9,946 bases of DNA from 2-01-FULL-50-23 sp964509695 (GCA_964509695.1 CAZDXN010000025.1:1-9946), one strand, 5' to 3'. Positions 1 to 7,755 are shown, counted from the first letter of the stretch. The notes: generated from the letters alone by a model not told the origin. A program made the numbers and translations.

Positions 1-2664
1 ATTCTCATTGATCAAAAGCAGGGAAGTCACAACCCCAGAAGTACCGTTGGCACCGTCACCGAAGTCTACGACTATCTTCGACTCCTCTTTGCCCGCACTG
101 GACACCCCCATTGTCCCATCTGTGGACGCGAGGTCATGGCCCAAGATGTCACCCAAATCCGAGACGCGATTTACGAACTTACTCAGGGACATCAAAGTAT
201 GACCAAACAAAAAGGAGTCCGCCTAATGATTATGGCTCCCGTAGTCAAAAACAAGAAAGGGGAATTCAAGGACCTCTTGGTCAATCTAGCCAAAAAAGGC
301 ATCGGCATTGTTCGCGTCGACAGCAAGTTCATCAACACTAATACGCCTCTTAATCTCTTTAAAAATAACCGGCACAATATTGATGCCGTCATCGACAAGA
401 TTGTCATCAGTAAAGTAGGGGAAGGGGAGCAAACCCAAACCGACAAAAGTCGCCTGATTGAATCCATTGAAGTCTCTCTCAAACTAGCTGGTGGAGAAGT
501 CATCGCCAGTATTGTCACTGATGCCAGCCTTTCCTTTCCGGAAAACCCCAAGGATTTAGAAGACCACCTCTTCTCAGAAAATCTAGCTTGTCCCTTCGAC
601 AATATATCCTTACCAAAGCTCGAGCCCCGCTACTTCTCTTTCAACTCTCCCGATGGTGCCTGTCCCACCTGTACCGGTTTGGGCTCAAAACTTACCCTAA
701 ACAAAGACCTAATTCTTGCTCCAAGTCTCACCCTCCGTGAGGGTGGTATTGTTCCCTTGGCCTCACAATTTGAGACAGAAACCTGGATGGCTCGTCTCAT
801 TACCAAGATCATGGCTGATGCAGGTTTTAATGACAAAACTCCATTGGAGAAAATGAACTCAGAACAAAAACGTGTCCTCTTTGAGGGAACCGGAACCGTC
901 GTCCATGGAATCCACGGCTTAAATTCCCAAGGGAAGTCCACCATCTGGCACACGCCATACAAGGGTCTCGCCGCCGAATTCGAAAGACGCTATCAAGAAA
1001 CTAGTTCCGCCTATGTCCGCGAAGAACTCGATCAATACATGATTAAGTTACCCTGTCCCGCCTGTCATGGAGACCGTCTCAAACCCGAAGTTTTAGGAGT
1101 CACCGTGAACAATTTAAATATCGCCAAAGTCACCGCTCTTTCGATCGACAAAGCTCTCGTCTTTATCAAAGAATTGAGTCAAAAGCTTTCGTCAATCGAA
1201 CTTCAAATCGCCACTCCAATAATAAAAGAAATTAGTGATCGGCTCGAATTTTTACAATCAGTCGGGCTGTCATATTTGACCATCAGCCGCGAGGCTGGTA
1301 GTCTTTCCGGAGGTGAACTTCAACGAATCCGCCTCGCCAGTCAAATCGGCAGCCGGCTGACAGGAATACTCTATGTTCTTGACGAACCCACCATCGGTCT
1401 ACACCAACGCGACAATCAAAAACTAATCAAGACCTTAAAAAACTTGGTCTCCCTTGGAAATACTCTAGTCGTCGTCGAGCATGATCGAGACACAATTCTC
1501 TCGGCCGAACATCTGGTCGAGTTTGGTCCCAACGCCGGTGAGCGGGGAGGAGAATTGACTTTTCAGGGATCAGTCAGTCAAATCGAAAAAAGCCACTGCC
1601 TCACCGGTCAATATTTAAGCAACCAAAAAAAGGTTTCTCCAATAAGGAAACAAACTAAACAAATACAAAATAGCGATATCGTCCTGAAGGGTTGTACCCA
1701 TCACAATCTGAAAAATATCTCGGTCGAACTTCCTTTAGGAAAACTGATTGGCATCACCGGTGTTTCCGGTTCAGGCAAGTCTTCCCTAATCGTCGACACT
1801 TTATACGAAGCCCTCTCCCGTCAGTTGAATCGCCAGCATCAACGTCAGGAAATTCCCTTTGAATCGGTCAAATTTCTAGATGTTGTCAAAAGAGTCAGTT
1901 TAATTGACCAAAGTCCGATTGGTAGGACTCCCAGAAGCAATCCCGCCACTTACACCAAGCTTTTCGACTATATTAGAGCCATTTTCGCCGGTACCAAGGA
2001 CTCGCACCTTCGCGGTTATACTCCGGGACGTTTTAGTTTCAACGTCAAAGGTGGCCGGTGTGAGAGCTGTCAGGGGGAGGGTCAAATAAAAATAGAAATG
2101 CAATTCATGGGGGATATCTATGTCACCTGCCAAACATGTCAAGGCACTCGTTTCAACCAACCAACTCTCGAAATCGAGTACAAAGGAAAAAACATTGCCC
2201 AAGTTCTCGACATGACCATTGATCAGGCTGCCGATTTTTTCAAAGGTGTTCCCGCCGCTGAAAAAAAATCCACCACCTTACGCCAAGTTGGACTCGGATA
2301 TATACGCCTAGGCCAACCCGCTCCCACCTTGTCCGGAGGGGAGGCCCAAAGAGTCAAACTCGCCAGCGAGCTTGCCAAAAACGGTTCCGGACATACCGTC
2401 TATATTCTAGATGAGCCAACCACCGGCCTACACTTTGAAGACGTCAGCAAATTAATGCAAACCTTAATCGAACTGGTCGAAAACGACAATACCGTTATTG
2501 TCATCGAACACAATTTGGATGTAATTAAAAACTGTGATTATTTGATCGACATGGGACCCGAAGGAGGTGACGGTGGAGGGGAAATCATTGCTGCCGGAAC
2601 TCCAAAGGAAGTCAGTCAACATTTCAACACTCCCACCGCCGAAGAACTAAAAAAGGTTCTTTAA
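1..2664 (+). CDS. uvrA: UvrA excinuclease ABC subunit A (5' partial)
   Basis: DNA-damage sensor ATPase of nucleotide excision repair; it works in the cytoplasm as a dimer that loads UvrB on lesions. The reading frame is open from base 1 (ILIDQKQGSHNPRSTVGTVT is typical internal UvrA), so the gene starts upstream. About 100 N-terminal residues, including the first Walker A, are missing by comparison with the roughly 940-residue E. coli protein. Counting window codons, I see a CPxC zinc pair near 40-45, FSFNSPDGACPTCTGLG near 210-225, CPAC near 352, the first ABC signature LSGGE at about 435 and Walker B LYVLDEPTIGL at about 457. The second half has Walker A GVSGSGKSS at about 587, GRTPRSNPATYTKLF, the zinc module CESC/CQTC around 685-715, LSGGE at about 777 and YILDEPTTGLH at about 801. 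The end GPEGGDGGGEIIAAGTP is standard for UvrA. No internal damage is visible. Stop TAA at 2662; the next gene follows after 20 bases. Confidence 0.97.
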   Translation: MLIDQKQGSHNPRSTVGTVTEVYDYLRLLFARTGHPHCPICGREVMAQDVTQIRDAIYELTQGHQSMTKQKGVRLMIMAPVVKNKKGEFKDLLVNLAKKGIGIVRVDSKFINTNTPLNLFKNNRHNIDAVIDKIVISKVGEGEQTQTDKSRLIESIEVSLKLAGGEVIASIVTDASLSFPENPKDLEDHLFSENLACPFDNISLPKLEPRYFSFNSPDGACPTCTGLGSKLTLNKDLILAPSLTLREGGIVPLASQFETETWMARLITKIMADAGFNDKTPLEKMNSEQKRVLFEGTGTVVHGIHGLNSQGKSTIWHTPYKGLAAEFERRYQETSSAYVREELDQYMIKLPCPACHGDRLKPEVLGVTVNNLNIAKVTALSIDKALVFIKELSQKLSSIELQIATPIIKEISDRLEFLQSVGLSYLTISREAGSLSGGELQRIRLASQIGSRLTGILYVLDEPTIGLHQRDNQKLIKTLKNLVSLGNTLVVVEHDRDTILSAEHLVEFGPNAGERGGELTFQGSVSQIEKSHCLTGQYLSNQKKVSPIRKQTKQIQNSDIVLKGCTHHNLKNISVELPLGKLIGITGVSGSGKSSLIVDTLYEALSRQLNRQHQRQEIPFESVKFLDVVKRVSLIDQSPIGRTPRSNPATYTKLFDYIRAIFAGTKDSHLRGYTPGRFSFNVKGGRCESCQGEGQIKIEMQFMGDIYVTCQTCQGTRFNQPTLEIEYKGKNIAQVLDMTIDQAADFFKGVPAAEKKSTTLRQVGLGYIRLGQPAPTLSGGEAQRVKLASELAKNGSGHTVYILDEPTTGLHFEDVSKLMQTLIELVENDNTVIVIEHNLDVIKNCDYLIDMGPEGGDGGGEIIAAGTPKEVSQHFNTPTAEELKKVL

Positions 2665-2671
2665 GCTCCTG

Positions 2672-2677
2672 TATACT
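2672..2677 (+). promoter_or_regulatory. -10 box TATACT for the transglutaminase gene, leaderless spacing
   Basis: TATACT lies 8 bases after the uvrA stop and exactly 7 bases before the ATG at 2685. A start site about 7 bases after a -10 box would fall on the ATG itself. No Shine-Dalgarno fits in the gap (gtttttc). No clear -35 is seen. The same arrangement recurs at three other genes in the window. Confidence 0.6.
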
Positions 2678-2684
2678 GTTTTTC

Positions 2685-4496
2685 ATGCGCCTTATTCGTC
2701 AAATTCTATTATTTCTGATACTTAATTCGATATTCATAATTCATAATTCAAGTCCCATATACGCCCTCGCATCTTTCTCCACCGACTATGTCGTCACTTA
2801 CGATATTAGCCAGAGCGGTCAAACTCACGTCACCTTCAATATTGGCCAGAAAAATAATCTGTCCACAGTTTATGCCACTAGTTTTTCCTTAAGTCTTTCT
2901 CAAACCAATCTAAAAAACATTCTCGTCAAAGACGCCTCCGGACCAATTAGTCCTCAAATAAGTCAAACAGAAAATGTCACCAACATCAATTTCGATTTCG
3001 GTGACAAAGTCGTTGGTCGTGACAAGGTCAATCAATTCTTAATTCAATTTGACTCGCCCGATATTGCCTCCAAACAAGGTTCAATCTGGGAAATCAATAT
3101 TCCCAAACTCGAATCAAACGAAAATACCAATAGCCAGAAGATTATCTTAAAAGTCCCGGGAAGCTTTGGAGAACCAGCCTACATCGACCCCAAACCAATC
3201 AGGGGAGAAAATAATAGCTACGTCTTCACTTCGACTACTCTAGGCAACAAATCAATTTCTGCAGTTTTTGGCACAACCCAATTCTATAAACTCCGGCTTA
3301 CTTACAATCTCAATAATCCTCTTGCCAAAAACCTTAGCACCCAAATTGCCATTCCTCCGGACACCGCCTACCAAACTGTTTACCTCAAGGATATTAATCC
3401 TCGGCCCAAAGATATCGCCGTCGATCCTGACGGAAATTGGTTAGCCTCCTATGTGATTAGTCCCGACACCGACCTTCAAGTCACCGCCGAACTCTACATC
3501 AAACTTTCATTTAATCCAAAAAGTTATCCACCCCCAAATAGGGACCTCTACACCAGAGCCACGAAACTCTGGGACTATGAAGATCCGGACGTGGCCGCAA
3601 AAGCATCAGGTTTGACAACTCCAAAATCAGTTTACGACTTCGTCACCAGTAATCTTTCCTACAGCTACGGTCGCATCGGAGGAAGTTCAACTCCCAACCG
3701 CACTGGAGCAGTCTGGGCACTAACCCATCCCCAAGATGCAATTTGTACCGAATTTACCGATCTTTTTATCGCCCTGGCTCGAAAAAACGGTATTCTCGCT
3801 CGAGAGAACCAAGGCTTTGCTATGAGTACAAACGACAAACTAAAACCACTTAGCCTTGGTAAGGACGTCCTTCACGCCTGGCCTGAATACTACGACCAAA
3901 CGAAGCAAACTTGGATGCAGGTCGACCCAACTTGGGGGAATACCACCGGCGGGATCGACTATTTTAACAAACTTGACCTGAATCATCTGGTATTTGTCAT
4001 TCATGGTCTCGACTCCACTCAACCATTGCCTGCCGGGTCCTACAAAACCACCGGCGGGGGTAGTAAAGATGTTTTTGTTCAGGTAACCGACCCCATTACC
4101 TTCCCCAACCCAACTTTTGAAGTCAACCATGCCTCAACTGACGCCAAACACCTATATTTAAACTTAAAAAACACTTCAGGCATCTCATCCAACGCCGCCG
4201 TCTCAATTATTGAAGACCAAAGGGTCAAAGGAGTCGCAAAAAATTATCTCCTCGTTCCATTCTCAACCAGTGTCATTGAAATTGACATCAAACAGGCGCC
4301 AACACTGTCCCCAACTACCGCACCGCTTATAATCGACGTCAATGGCCAAAAAACCACCCTTAGCATCACTTACCAACCCAATTTACCTCTCGGTCTCATA
4401 TCCGGAATTGCCATACTCACCACCACCGGACTTGCCCTCATCGCCCGGAGTCTATATCTTCGCCGACGGGAGCGGCGCGCCCCTATACATTGGTAA
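2685..4496 (+). CDS. Exported, membrane-anchored transglutaminase-like (papain-fold) protein
   Basis: 603 aa. The N-terminus MRLIRQILLFLILNSIFII is a signal peptide, with likely cleavage after YALA near residue 28. Next comes a beta-rich extracellular region of about 270 residues. The transglutaminase core around 300-425 has a visible Cys-His-Asp triad: C354 in DAICTEF, H397 in LHAWPEYY, D414 in VDPTWGN. A further beta-like domain (about 450-560) precedes one C-terminal membrane helix near 569-587 (LGLISGIAILTTTGLALIA) and an arginine-rich tail (YLRRRERR), giving outside orientation with a cytoplasmic tail. Bacterial members of this superfamily cleave or cross-link peptides; the substrate here cannot be told. 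The start ATG follows a TATACT box by 7 bases. The last 155 bases also encode the start of uvrC in another frame, including the GIY-YIG motif, so the basic tail is under double constraint. Fold assignment is firm; activity is inferred. Confidence 0.88.
   Translation: MRLIRQILLFLILNSIFIIHNSSPIYALASFSTDYVVTYDISQSGQTHVTFNIGQKNNLSTVYATSFSLSLSQTNLKNILVKDASGPISPQISQTENVTNINFDFGDKVVGRDKVNQFLIQFDSPDIASKQGSIWEINIPKLESNENTNSQKIILKVPGSFGEPAYIDPKPIRGENNSYVFTSTTLGNKSISAVFGTTQFYKLRLTYNLNNPLAKNLSTQIAIPPDTAYQTVYLKDINPRPKDIAVDPDGNWLASYVISPDTDLQVTAELYIKLSFNPKSYPPPNRDLYTRATKLWDYEDPDVAAKASGLTTPKSVYDFVTSNLSYSYGRIGGSSTPNRTGAVWALTHPQDAICTEFTDLFIALARKNGILARENQGFAMSTNDKLKPLSLGKDVLHAWPEYYDQTKQTWMQVDPTWGNTTGGIDYFNKLDLNHLVFVIHGLDSTQPLPAGSYKTTGGGSKDVFVQVTDPITFPNPTFEVNHASTDAKHLYLNLKNTSGISSNAAVSIIEDQRVKGVAKNYLLVPFSTSVIEIDIKQAPTLSPTTAPLIIDVNGQKTTLSITYQPNLPLGLISGIAILTTTGLALIARSLYLRRRERRAPIHW
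4328..4333 (+). promoter_or_regulatory. -10 box TATAAT for uvrC inside the upstream gene
   Basis: A perfect TATAAT ends 8 bases before the ATG at 4342, within the transglutaminase coding sequence. The spacing matches the boxes before 2685, 5692 and 6116, and it supports 4342 as the real uvrC start with a leaderless message. No Shine-Dalgarno is visible. Confidence 0.5.
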
Positions 4497-5676
4497 ATCA
4501 ATCAATCTCAAAAGCCGACTCAGTCAACATTTTGAAAACAGCCGTAATCGTGACAATAAAGCGGCTCATTTCATCTCTAAAACCAAAACCCTAATCCTTC
4601 AAACCGTTGACAGTGATCTGGCCGCAATTATCCTGGAGGCTAATTTAATCAAAACCTATCAGCCCTACTACAACTCCGCCACCAAGGATGACAAAACCGT
4701 TAGCTATATCGTCATTGAAAATTCTCCTCGGTTTTCCATCAAAGTTCTTCACAAATCTGATCTCCGGCTTCAGGAATACACCTCGCCCAAAACCCAGATC
4801 TACGGCCCATATCCCACGGGAACCATCGCCAATATAGTGTTGAAACAAGTCCGTCACATCTTTGGTTACTGCCAAAATCCGTATAGTTCAAAAAGATCAT
4901 GTTTCTATTTTCACATTCATCAATGTCCGGGGCCCTGTAACGGGGCCATTTCACCGACCGCCTACGCCAAACACCTGACGCGAATTAAAATTTTTCTCTC
5001 GGGGCGTTTCCAAAATTTAATCGAATCTCTCACCAGAGAAATTAATAACGCCTCCAAAAAACAACACTTCGAACAGGCAGACAGATTGAAAACTCAGCTG
5101 GCGGCACTTCAAATCGCGCTTAGCAGTCACCAATATAGCCAACTTCTCATCTTTCCCTCAACCACAGACAAGGTCCTCGAACAGGCCGTTATGGTCTTGA
5201 AACACCCGAAACTAAACTCGCCTCCCAAGAGGATCGAGTGTTATGACATGGCCACTCTCAATCAAGAAAACACCGTCGGCGCCATGGTCGTATTTATCAA
5301 CGGCCAACCCGCCAAGGACCAATACCGCAAATTCCTGGTCAGAACAAATAAATTAGGTGACCCTCATACCATGAAACACATCATGGCCCGCCGACTTCAC
5401 CACCCAGACTGGAACCGGCCGGATCTAATTATTCTTGATGGGGGAGTCCCCCAGCTATCCACAGTTAGTCCTATTATTCCAACTGACATCCCGGTCATCG
5501 CCCTCTCCAAAAAACGCGAAACAATCCATTTCTACGACCAGAACCACCAAGTCGTCAATTTGAACTTACCTCTCCACGGCAACGTTCTCAAACTTTTCCA
5601 GTCCATTCGTGACGAAGCCCACCGTTTCGCCACCACCTACCACAAAAAAAGACGTAGTCTAACAGCATTTCAGTGA
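4342..5676 (+). CDS. uvrC: UvrC excinuclease subunit, short form lacking the C-terminal HhH domain
   Basis: Dual-incision nuclease of nucleotide excision repair, recruited by UvrB. 444 aa against about 610 in E. coli. The GIY-YIG domain has PGVY at 35-38, YIG at 49-51, R59 and E99 (ILEANLIKTYQPYYN). Four cysteines at 177, 187, 195 and 199 (last pair CPGPC) match the iron-sulfur-type cysteines of UvrC. A UVR motif lies at about 236-260 (KKQHFEQADRLKTQLAAL). The RNase H-like nuclease shows D302 (IECYDMA), D340 (GDPHTM), D366 (LDGG) and H427 (RDEAHRFA). The protein ends at KKRRSLTAFQ, just where the helix-hairpin-helix DNA-binding domain normally begins; no such domain appears in other frames downstream. 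The ATG at 4342 overlaps the transglutaminase gene by 155 bases. A TTG further in (giving MPYSPPPDLPSSPGVY) is an alternative, but the GIY-YIG motif itself still lies in the overlap. The -10 box 8 bases upstream favours 4342. Confidence 0.93.
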   Translation: MAKKPPLASLTNPIYLSVSYPELPYSPPPDLPSSPGVYIFADGSGAPLYIGKSINLKSRLSQHFENSRNRDNKAAHFISKTKTLILQTVDSDLAAIILEANLIKTYQPYYNSATKDDKTVSYIVIENSPRFSIKVLHKSDLRLQEYTSPKTQIYGPYPTGTIANIVLKQVRHIFGYCQNPYSSKRSCFYFHIHQCPGPCNGAISPTAYAKHLTRIKIFLSGRFQNLIESLTREINNASKKQHFEQADRLKTQLAALQIALSSHQYSQLLIFPSTTDKVLEQAVMVLKHPKLNSPPKRIECYDMATLNQENTVGAMVVFINGQPAKDQYRKFLVRTNKLGDPHTMKHIMARRLHHPDWNRPDLIILDGGVPQLSTVSPIIPTDIPVIALSKKRETIHFYDQNHQVVNLNLPLHGNVLKLFQSIRDEAHRFATTYHKKRRSLTAFQ

Positions 5677-5678
5677 GC

Positions 5679-5684
5679 TATACT
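5679..5684 (+). promoter_or_regulatory. -10 box TATACT for the YvlD-like gene, leaderless spacing
   Basis: TATACT begins 2 bases after the uvrC stop and ends exactly 7 bases before ATG 5692. The intervening bases (ttatttg) hold no Shine-Dalgarno. No good -35 is seen. Confidence 0.6.
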
Positions 5685-5691
5685 TTATTTG

Positions 5692-6096
5692 ATGAAGACC
5701 ATACTCCGAGCCATCTTTCTCAACTTAATTACTTTGTATATTGTCACGCTTTTCTTTCCCGGTCTGTCCATCACCCACGAACCAACCACCTACCTTTGGG
5801 CAGCTCTCGTCTGGACCCTCCTAAACAAAATAGTCAAGCCTATTATCAAGCTTCTTCTTTTACCCATCAACCTCATCACTCTCGGCCTCTTCTCTTGGGT
5901 TGTCAATGTCATCACTCTCTTTTTGCTCAAATATCTCATCAAGGGAGTGGCCATCCAAGCTTTCACCTTCGCCGGTTTCATCTATCAAGGTTTTGTCATT
6001 CCCCAGATGCATATCTCGCTTCTTTTCGCCTACATTCTCACTTCCTTGGTCCTATCACTTGTCCACAGTAGTCTGATTTGGCTATTACGGTCATAA
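5692..6096 (+). CDS. YvlD / phage holin family 4-like membrane protein (COG1950 type)
   Basis: 134 aa, almost wholly hydrophobic, with about four membrane helices (roughly residues 5-23, 33-55, 60-82 and 97-130). The pattern fits the small YvlD/COG1950 inner-membrane family: FPGLSI after helix 1, LLNKIVKPIIKLLLLPINLITLGLF in the middle, then a second half ending LVLSLVHSSLIWLL. Molecular function is unknown for the family; some members are tied to envelope stress in Firmicutes. I chose ATG 5692 over the adjacent TTG 5689 because it is a standard codon and sits 7 bases from the TATACT box. Stop TAA at 6094; secG follows after 19 bases with its own -10 box. Confidence 0.85.
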   Translation: MKTILRAIFLNLITLYIVTLFFPGLSITHEPTTYLWAALVWTLLNKIVKPIIKLLLLPINLITLGLFSWVVNVITLFLLKYLIKGVAIQAFTFAGFIYQGFVIPQMHISLLFAYILTSLVLSLVHSSLIWLLRS

Positions 6097-6102
6097 ACGG
6101 GA

Positions 6103-6108
6103 TATAAT
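6103..6108 (+). promoter_or_regulatory. -10 box TATAAT for secG, leaderless spacing
   Basis: A perfect TATAAT ends exactly 7 bases before the secG ATG at 6116. The gap (taactcc) has no Shine-Dalgarno. A weak -35-like TTGGCT occurs at 6078-6083 but with 19-base spacing. Confidence 0.62.
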
Positions 6109-6115
6109 TAACTCC

Positions 6116-6331
6116 ATGAACATAATTCTAATTCTACAAATGGCGGTCTCCATCCTTCTACTTTTGGCAATTTTAATCCAAGCCAAGGGAACCTCACTCG
6201 GTCGAGCTTTTGGAGGATCCTCCAGTTACCATACCAAAAGAGGCGCCGAACGGGCTCTCTTTATCACAACCATAGTATTGGGAATAATCTTTGTTTTGTT
6301 GTCTCTTCTCAATTTGACTATCAATCGATGA
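6116..6331 (+). CDS. secG: SecG preprotein translocase subunit
   Basis: 71 aa, the normal size for SecG. It is the small subunit of the SecYEG channel and assists SecA-driven export. Two membrane helices (about 2-22 and 47-68) flank the diagnostic loop with AKGTSLGRAFGGSS and HTKRGAERALF. The stop overlaps the next start as ATGA (6328-6331), so the solute-binding protein gene is probably translated by re-initiation on the same message. Expression probably comes from the TATAAT box 7 bases upstream. Confidence 0.93.
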   Translation: MNIILILQMAVSILLLLAILIQAKGTSLGRAFGGSSSYHTKRGAERALFITTIVLGIIFVLLSLLNLTINR

Positions 6332-7692
6332 CCAAGTTCTTTCGCCGACAGTTCTGGCTTATCAGCGCCTTTTTGAAGCGATACTACCAAATCATTTTTG
6401 GAAGCATAATTTTCTCAATTCTAATTGGTTTGTTACTCAACACCTACATCAGACGACTCCCCCAAAAACAGAGCGAAATTCGTATCGGGCTGATCGGTCA
6501 ATTCACTCCCCAGACCCTCCCCAATCTCGTCAAAAATATTCTAAACTCGGGCCTAACCAAAATTGGACCAAACCAAACCGTCATCCCTAATCTAGCCGAA
6601 AAATGGGAAACTATCGATGGTGGAAAGTCCTATACTTTTAGCCTGAAAAAAGGCCTTCTCTGGTCAGACGGCTCATCATTGAAAACATCAGATCTTGCCC
6701 TCAACATTCCCGATGTCAATATTACTTTCCCCTCCGAAAATCAAATCAGCTTCGTCCTTCCCCAAACCTTTTCCCCATTTCCTTCTGTACTCACCATCCC
6801 TATCACCAACAAAGTCGGGCTAACGATTAGTGCTTTTAAGGTCTCTCTTACCCAAAATTCCAACGGATTACTCACGAAAATTAGACTCCAATCAAAAGAT
6901 CAAATCATCGACGTTCGCATTTTCCCAAGTTCCAACCAAGCTCTTACCTCCTACAAACTTGGTGAACTTGACGCTATTTACAACTACCCAAAGGCAGACA
7001 ACTCCAACCTTACCGAATACGGAAAGATCCACGAAAATAATAACTATCACCAAGCCGTGGCTCTTTTTTTCAACAACCAAGATCCACTCCTAAAAGACAA
7101 GAGTCTGCGGCAGGGAATCGCCTACGCCATCAAAGACAAAACTTTTGGCTCAGAGAGGGCCATTGGCCCAATCAGCCGTATCTCTTGGGCCTTTAACCCA
7201 TTGGTCAAACTCTATGATTTCGACGCAGTCAAAGCCGCCTCGCTGATCAAAGCCTCCCTTTCCGATAAAACTCAGACGTTGAATCTAGAATTAGCTACCA
7301 TTCCTCAATATCTCTCTATCGCTGAAGAAATCAAAAAAAATCTTGACCCAAACCTGATCAATCTAAACATCAAGGTGGTTACCAGTAAACCCGAGTCATA
7401 CCAGTTATTTCTGACCTTATTCGAAATTCCTGCTGACCCGGACCAATACGTCTTTTGGCATAGCAGTCACGGCACAAACAATATTAGTCACGCCAACAAC
7501 GAAAGACTTGATAAGGACCTCGAAGACGGTCGCCGCACTGACGACCTAGCCGCCAGAAAACAAATCTACAACGACTTCCAACGCACTTTTGACGAAGAAC
7601 TCCCCACCTTATTTCTTTTTTACCCCCGATACTACAATCTCGCCCGCCATGAAGCTATTTTTGATATAATCAAGCCCGAAACCGCTCTCTAA
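6328..7692 (+). CDS. Membrane-anchored ABC transporter solute-binding protein, family 5 (oligopeptide/dipeptide type)
   Basis: 454 aa. An N-terminal basic stretch (MTKFFRRQFW) and one helix at about 21-40 (QIIFGSIIFSILIGLLLNTY) act as an uncleaved anchor; there is no lipobox cysteine. The body follows the SBP_bac_5 pattern: LAEKWETIDGGKSYTFSLKK then GLLWSDGSSLKTSD near 90-125, LRQGIAYAIKD near 265, and the C-terminal block DPDQYVFWHSSHGTNNISHA followed by LDKDLEDGRRTDDLAARKQI and PTLFLFYPRYY. The family captures peptides or other solutes outside the cell for an ABC importer. At 454 aa it is somewhat short for the family (commonly above 500). No permease or ATPase gene lies next to it; the next genes are tRNAs. 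It is coupled to secG by ATGA, and no Shine-Dalgarno is visible. Ligand cannot be told from sequence. Confidence 0.88.
   Translation: MTKFFRRQFWLISAFLKRYYQIIFGSIIFSILIGLLLNTYIRRLPQKQSEIRIGLIGQFTPQTLPNLVKNILNSGLTKIGPNQTVIPNLAEKWETIDGGKSYTFSLKKGLLWSDGSSLKTSDLALNIPDVNITFPSENQISFVLPQTFSPFPSVLTIPITNKVGLTISAFKVSLTQNSNGLLTKIRLQSKDQIIDVRIFPSSNQALTSYKLGELDAIYNYPKADNSNLTEYGKIHENNNYHQAVALFFNNQDPLLKDKSLRQGIAYAIKDKTFGSERAIGPISRISWAFNPLVKLYDFDAVKAASLIKASLSDKTQTLNLELATIPQYLSIAEEIKKNLDPNLINLNIKVVTSKPESYQLFLTLFEIPADPDQYVFWHSSHGTNNISHANNERLDKDLEDGRRTDDLAARKQIYNDFQRTFDEELPTLFLFYPRYYNLARHEAIFDIIKPETAL
7662..7670 (+). promoter_or_regulatory. Extended -10 promoter (TGaTATAAT) upstream of the tRNA-Leu island
   Basis: TG-a-TATAAT lies in the last codons of the solute-binding protein gene. 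A start about 7 bases after the box would be near 7677-7678, giving a leader of about 21 bases before the tRNA-Leu fragment at 7699. No start codon sits at the predicted start site, so this box fits an RNA gene better than a leaderless mRNA. It is the most plausible source of transcription for the fragment, the GIY-YIG gene and tRNA-Leu(CAG). Confidence 0.5.
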
Positions 7693-7705
7693 TATCACGG
7701 GCAGG

Positions 7706-7725
7706 CCTGTCCGCCGTCAGGAGGA
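7706..7725 (+). repeat. 20-bp insert 1 in the tRNA-Leu fragment, degenerate palindrome
   Basis: CCTGTCCGCCGTCAGGAGGA separates tRNA bases 7 and 8. It agrees with insert 2 at 14 of 20 positions by eye (shared CCTG start, GCCG core, CAGG), so it may be a diverged copy. Its first seven bases, CCTGTCC, also pair with the preceding GGGCAGG apart from one G-T wobble. Confidence 0.55.
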
Positions 7726-7735
7726 TGGCGAAATT

Positions 7736-7755
7736 CCTGCCTGCCGGCAGGCAGG
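7736..7755 (+). repeat. 20-bp perfect palindrome, insert 2 in the tRNA-Leu fragment
   Basis: CCTGCCTGCCGGCAGGCAGG is its own reverse complement over all 20 bases. It separates tRNA bases 17 and 18 (D loop) of the fragment. In one frame it encodes LPAGRQ, a string I recall appearing repeatedly in predicted CPR proteins. That suggests a dispersed genomic repeat, though no second perfect copy is in this window. Confidence 0.75.

Noticed and set aside
5673..6071. A 132-codon reading frame overlapping the YvlD-like gene
   Set aside because: It is Ser/His/Pro-rich shadow sequence of a well-recognised membrane protein in another frame.
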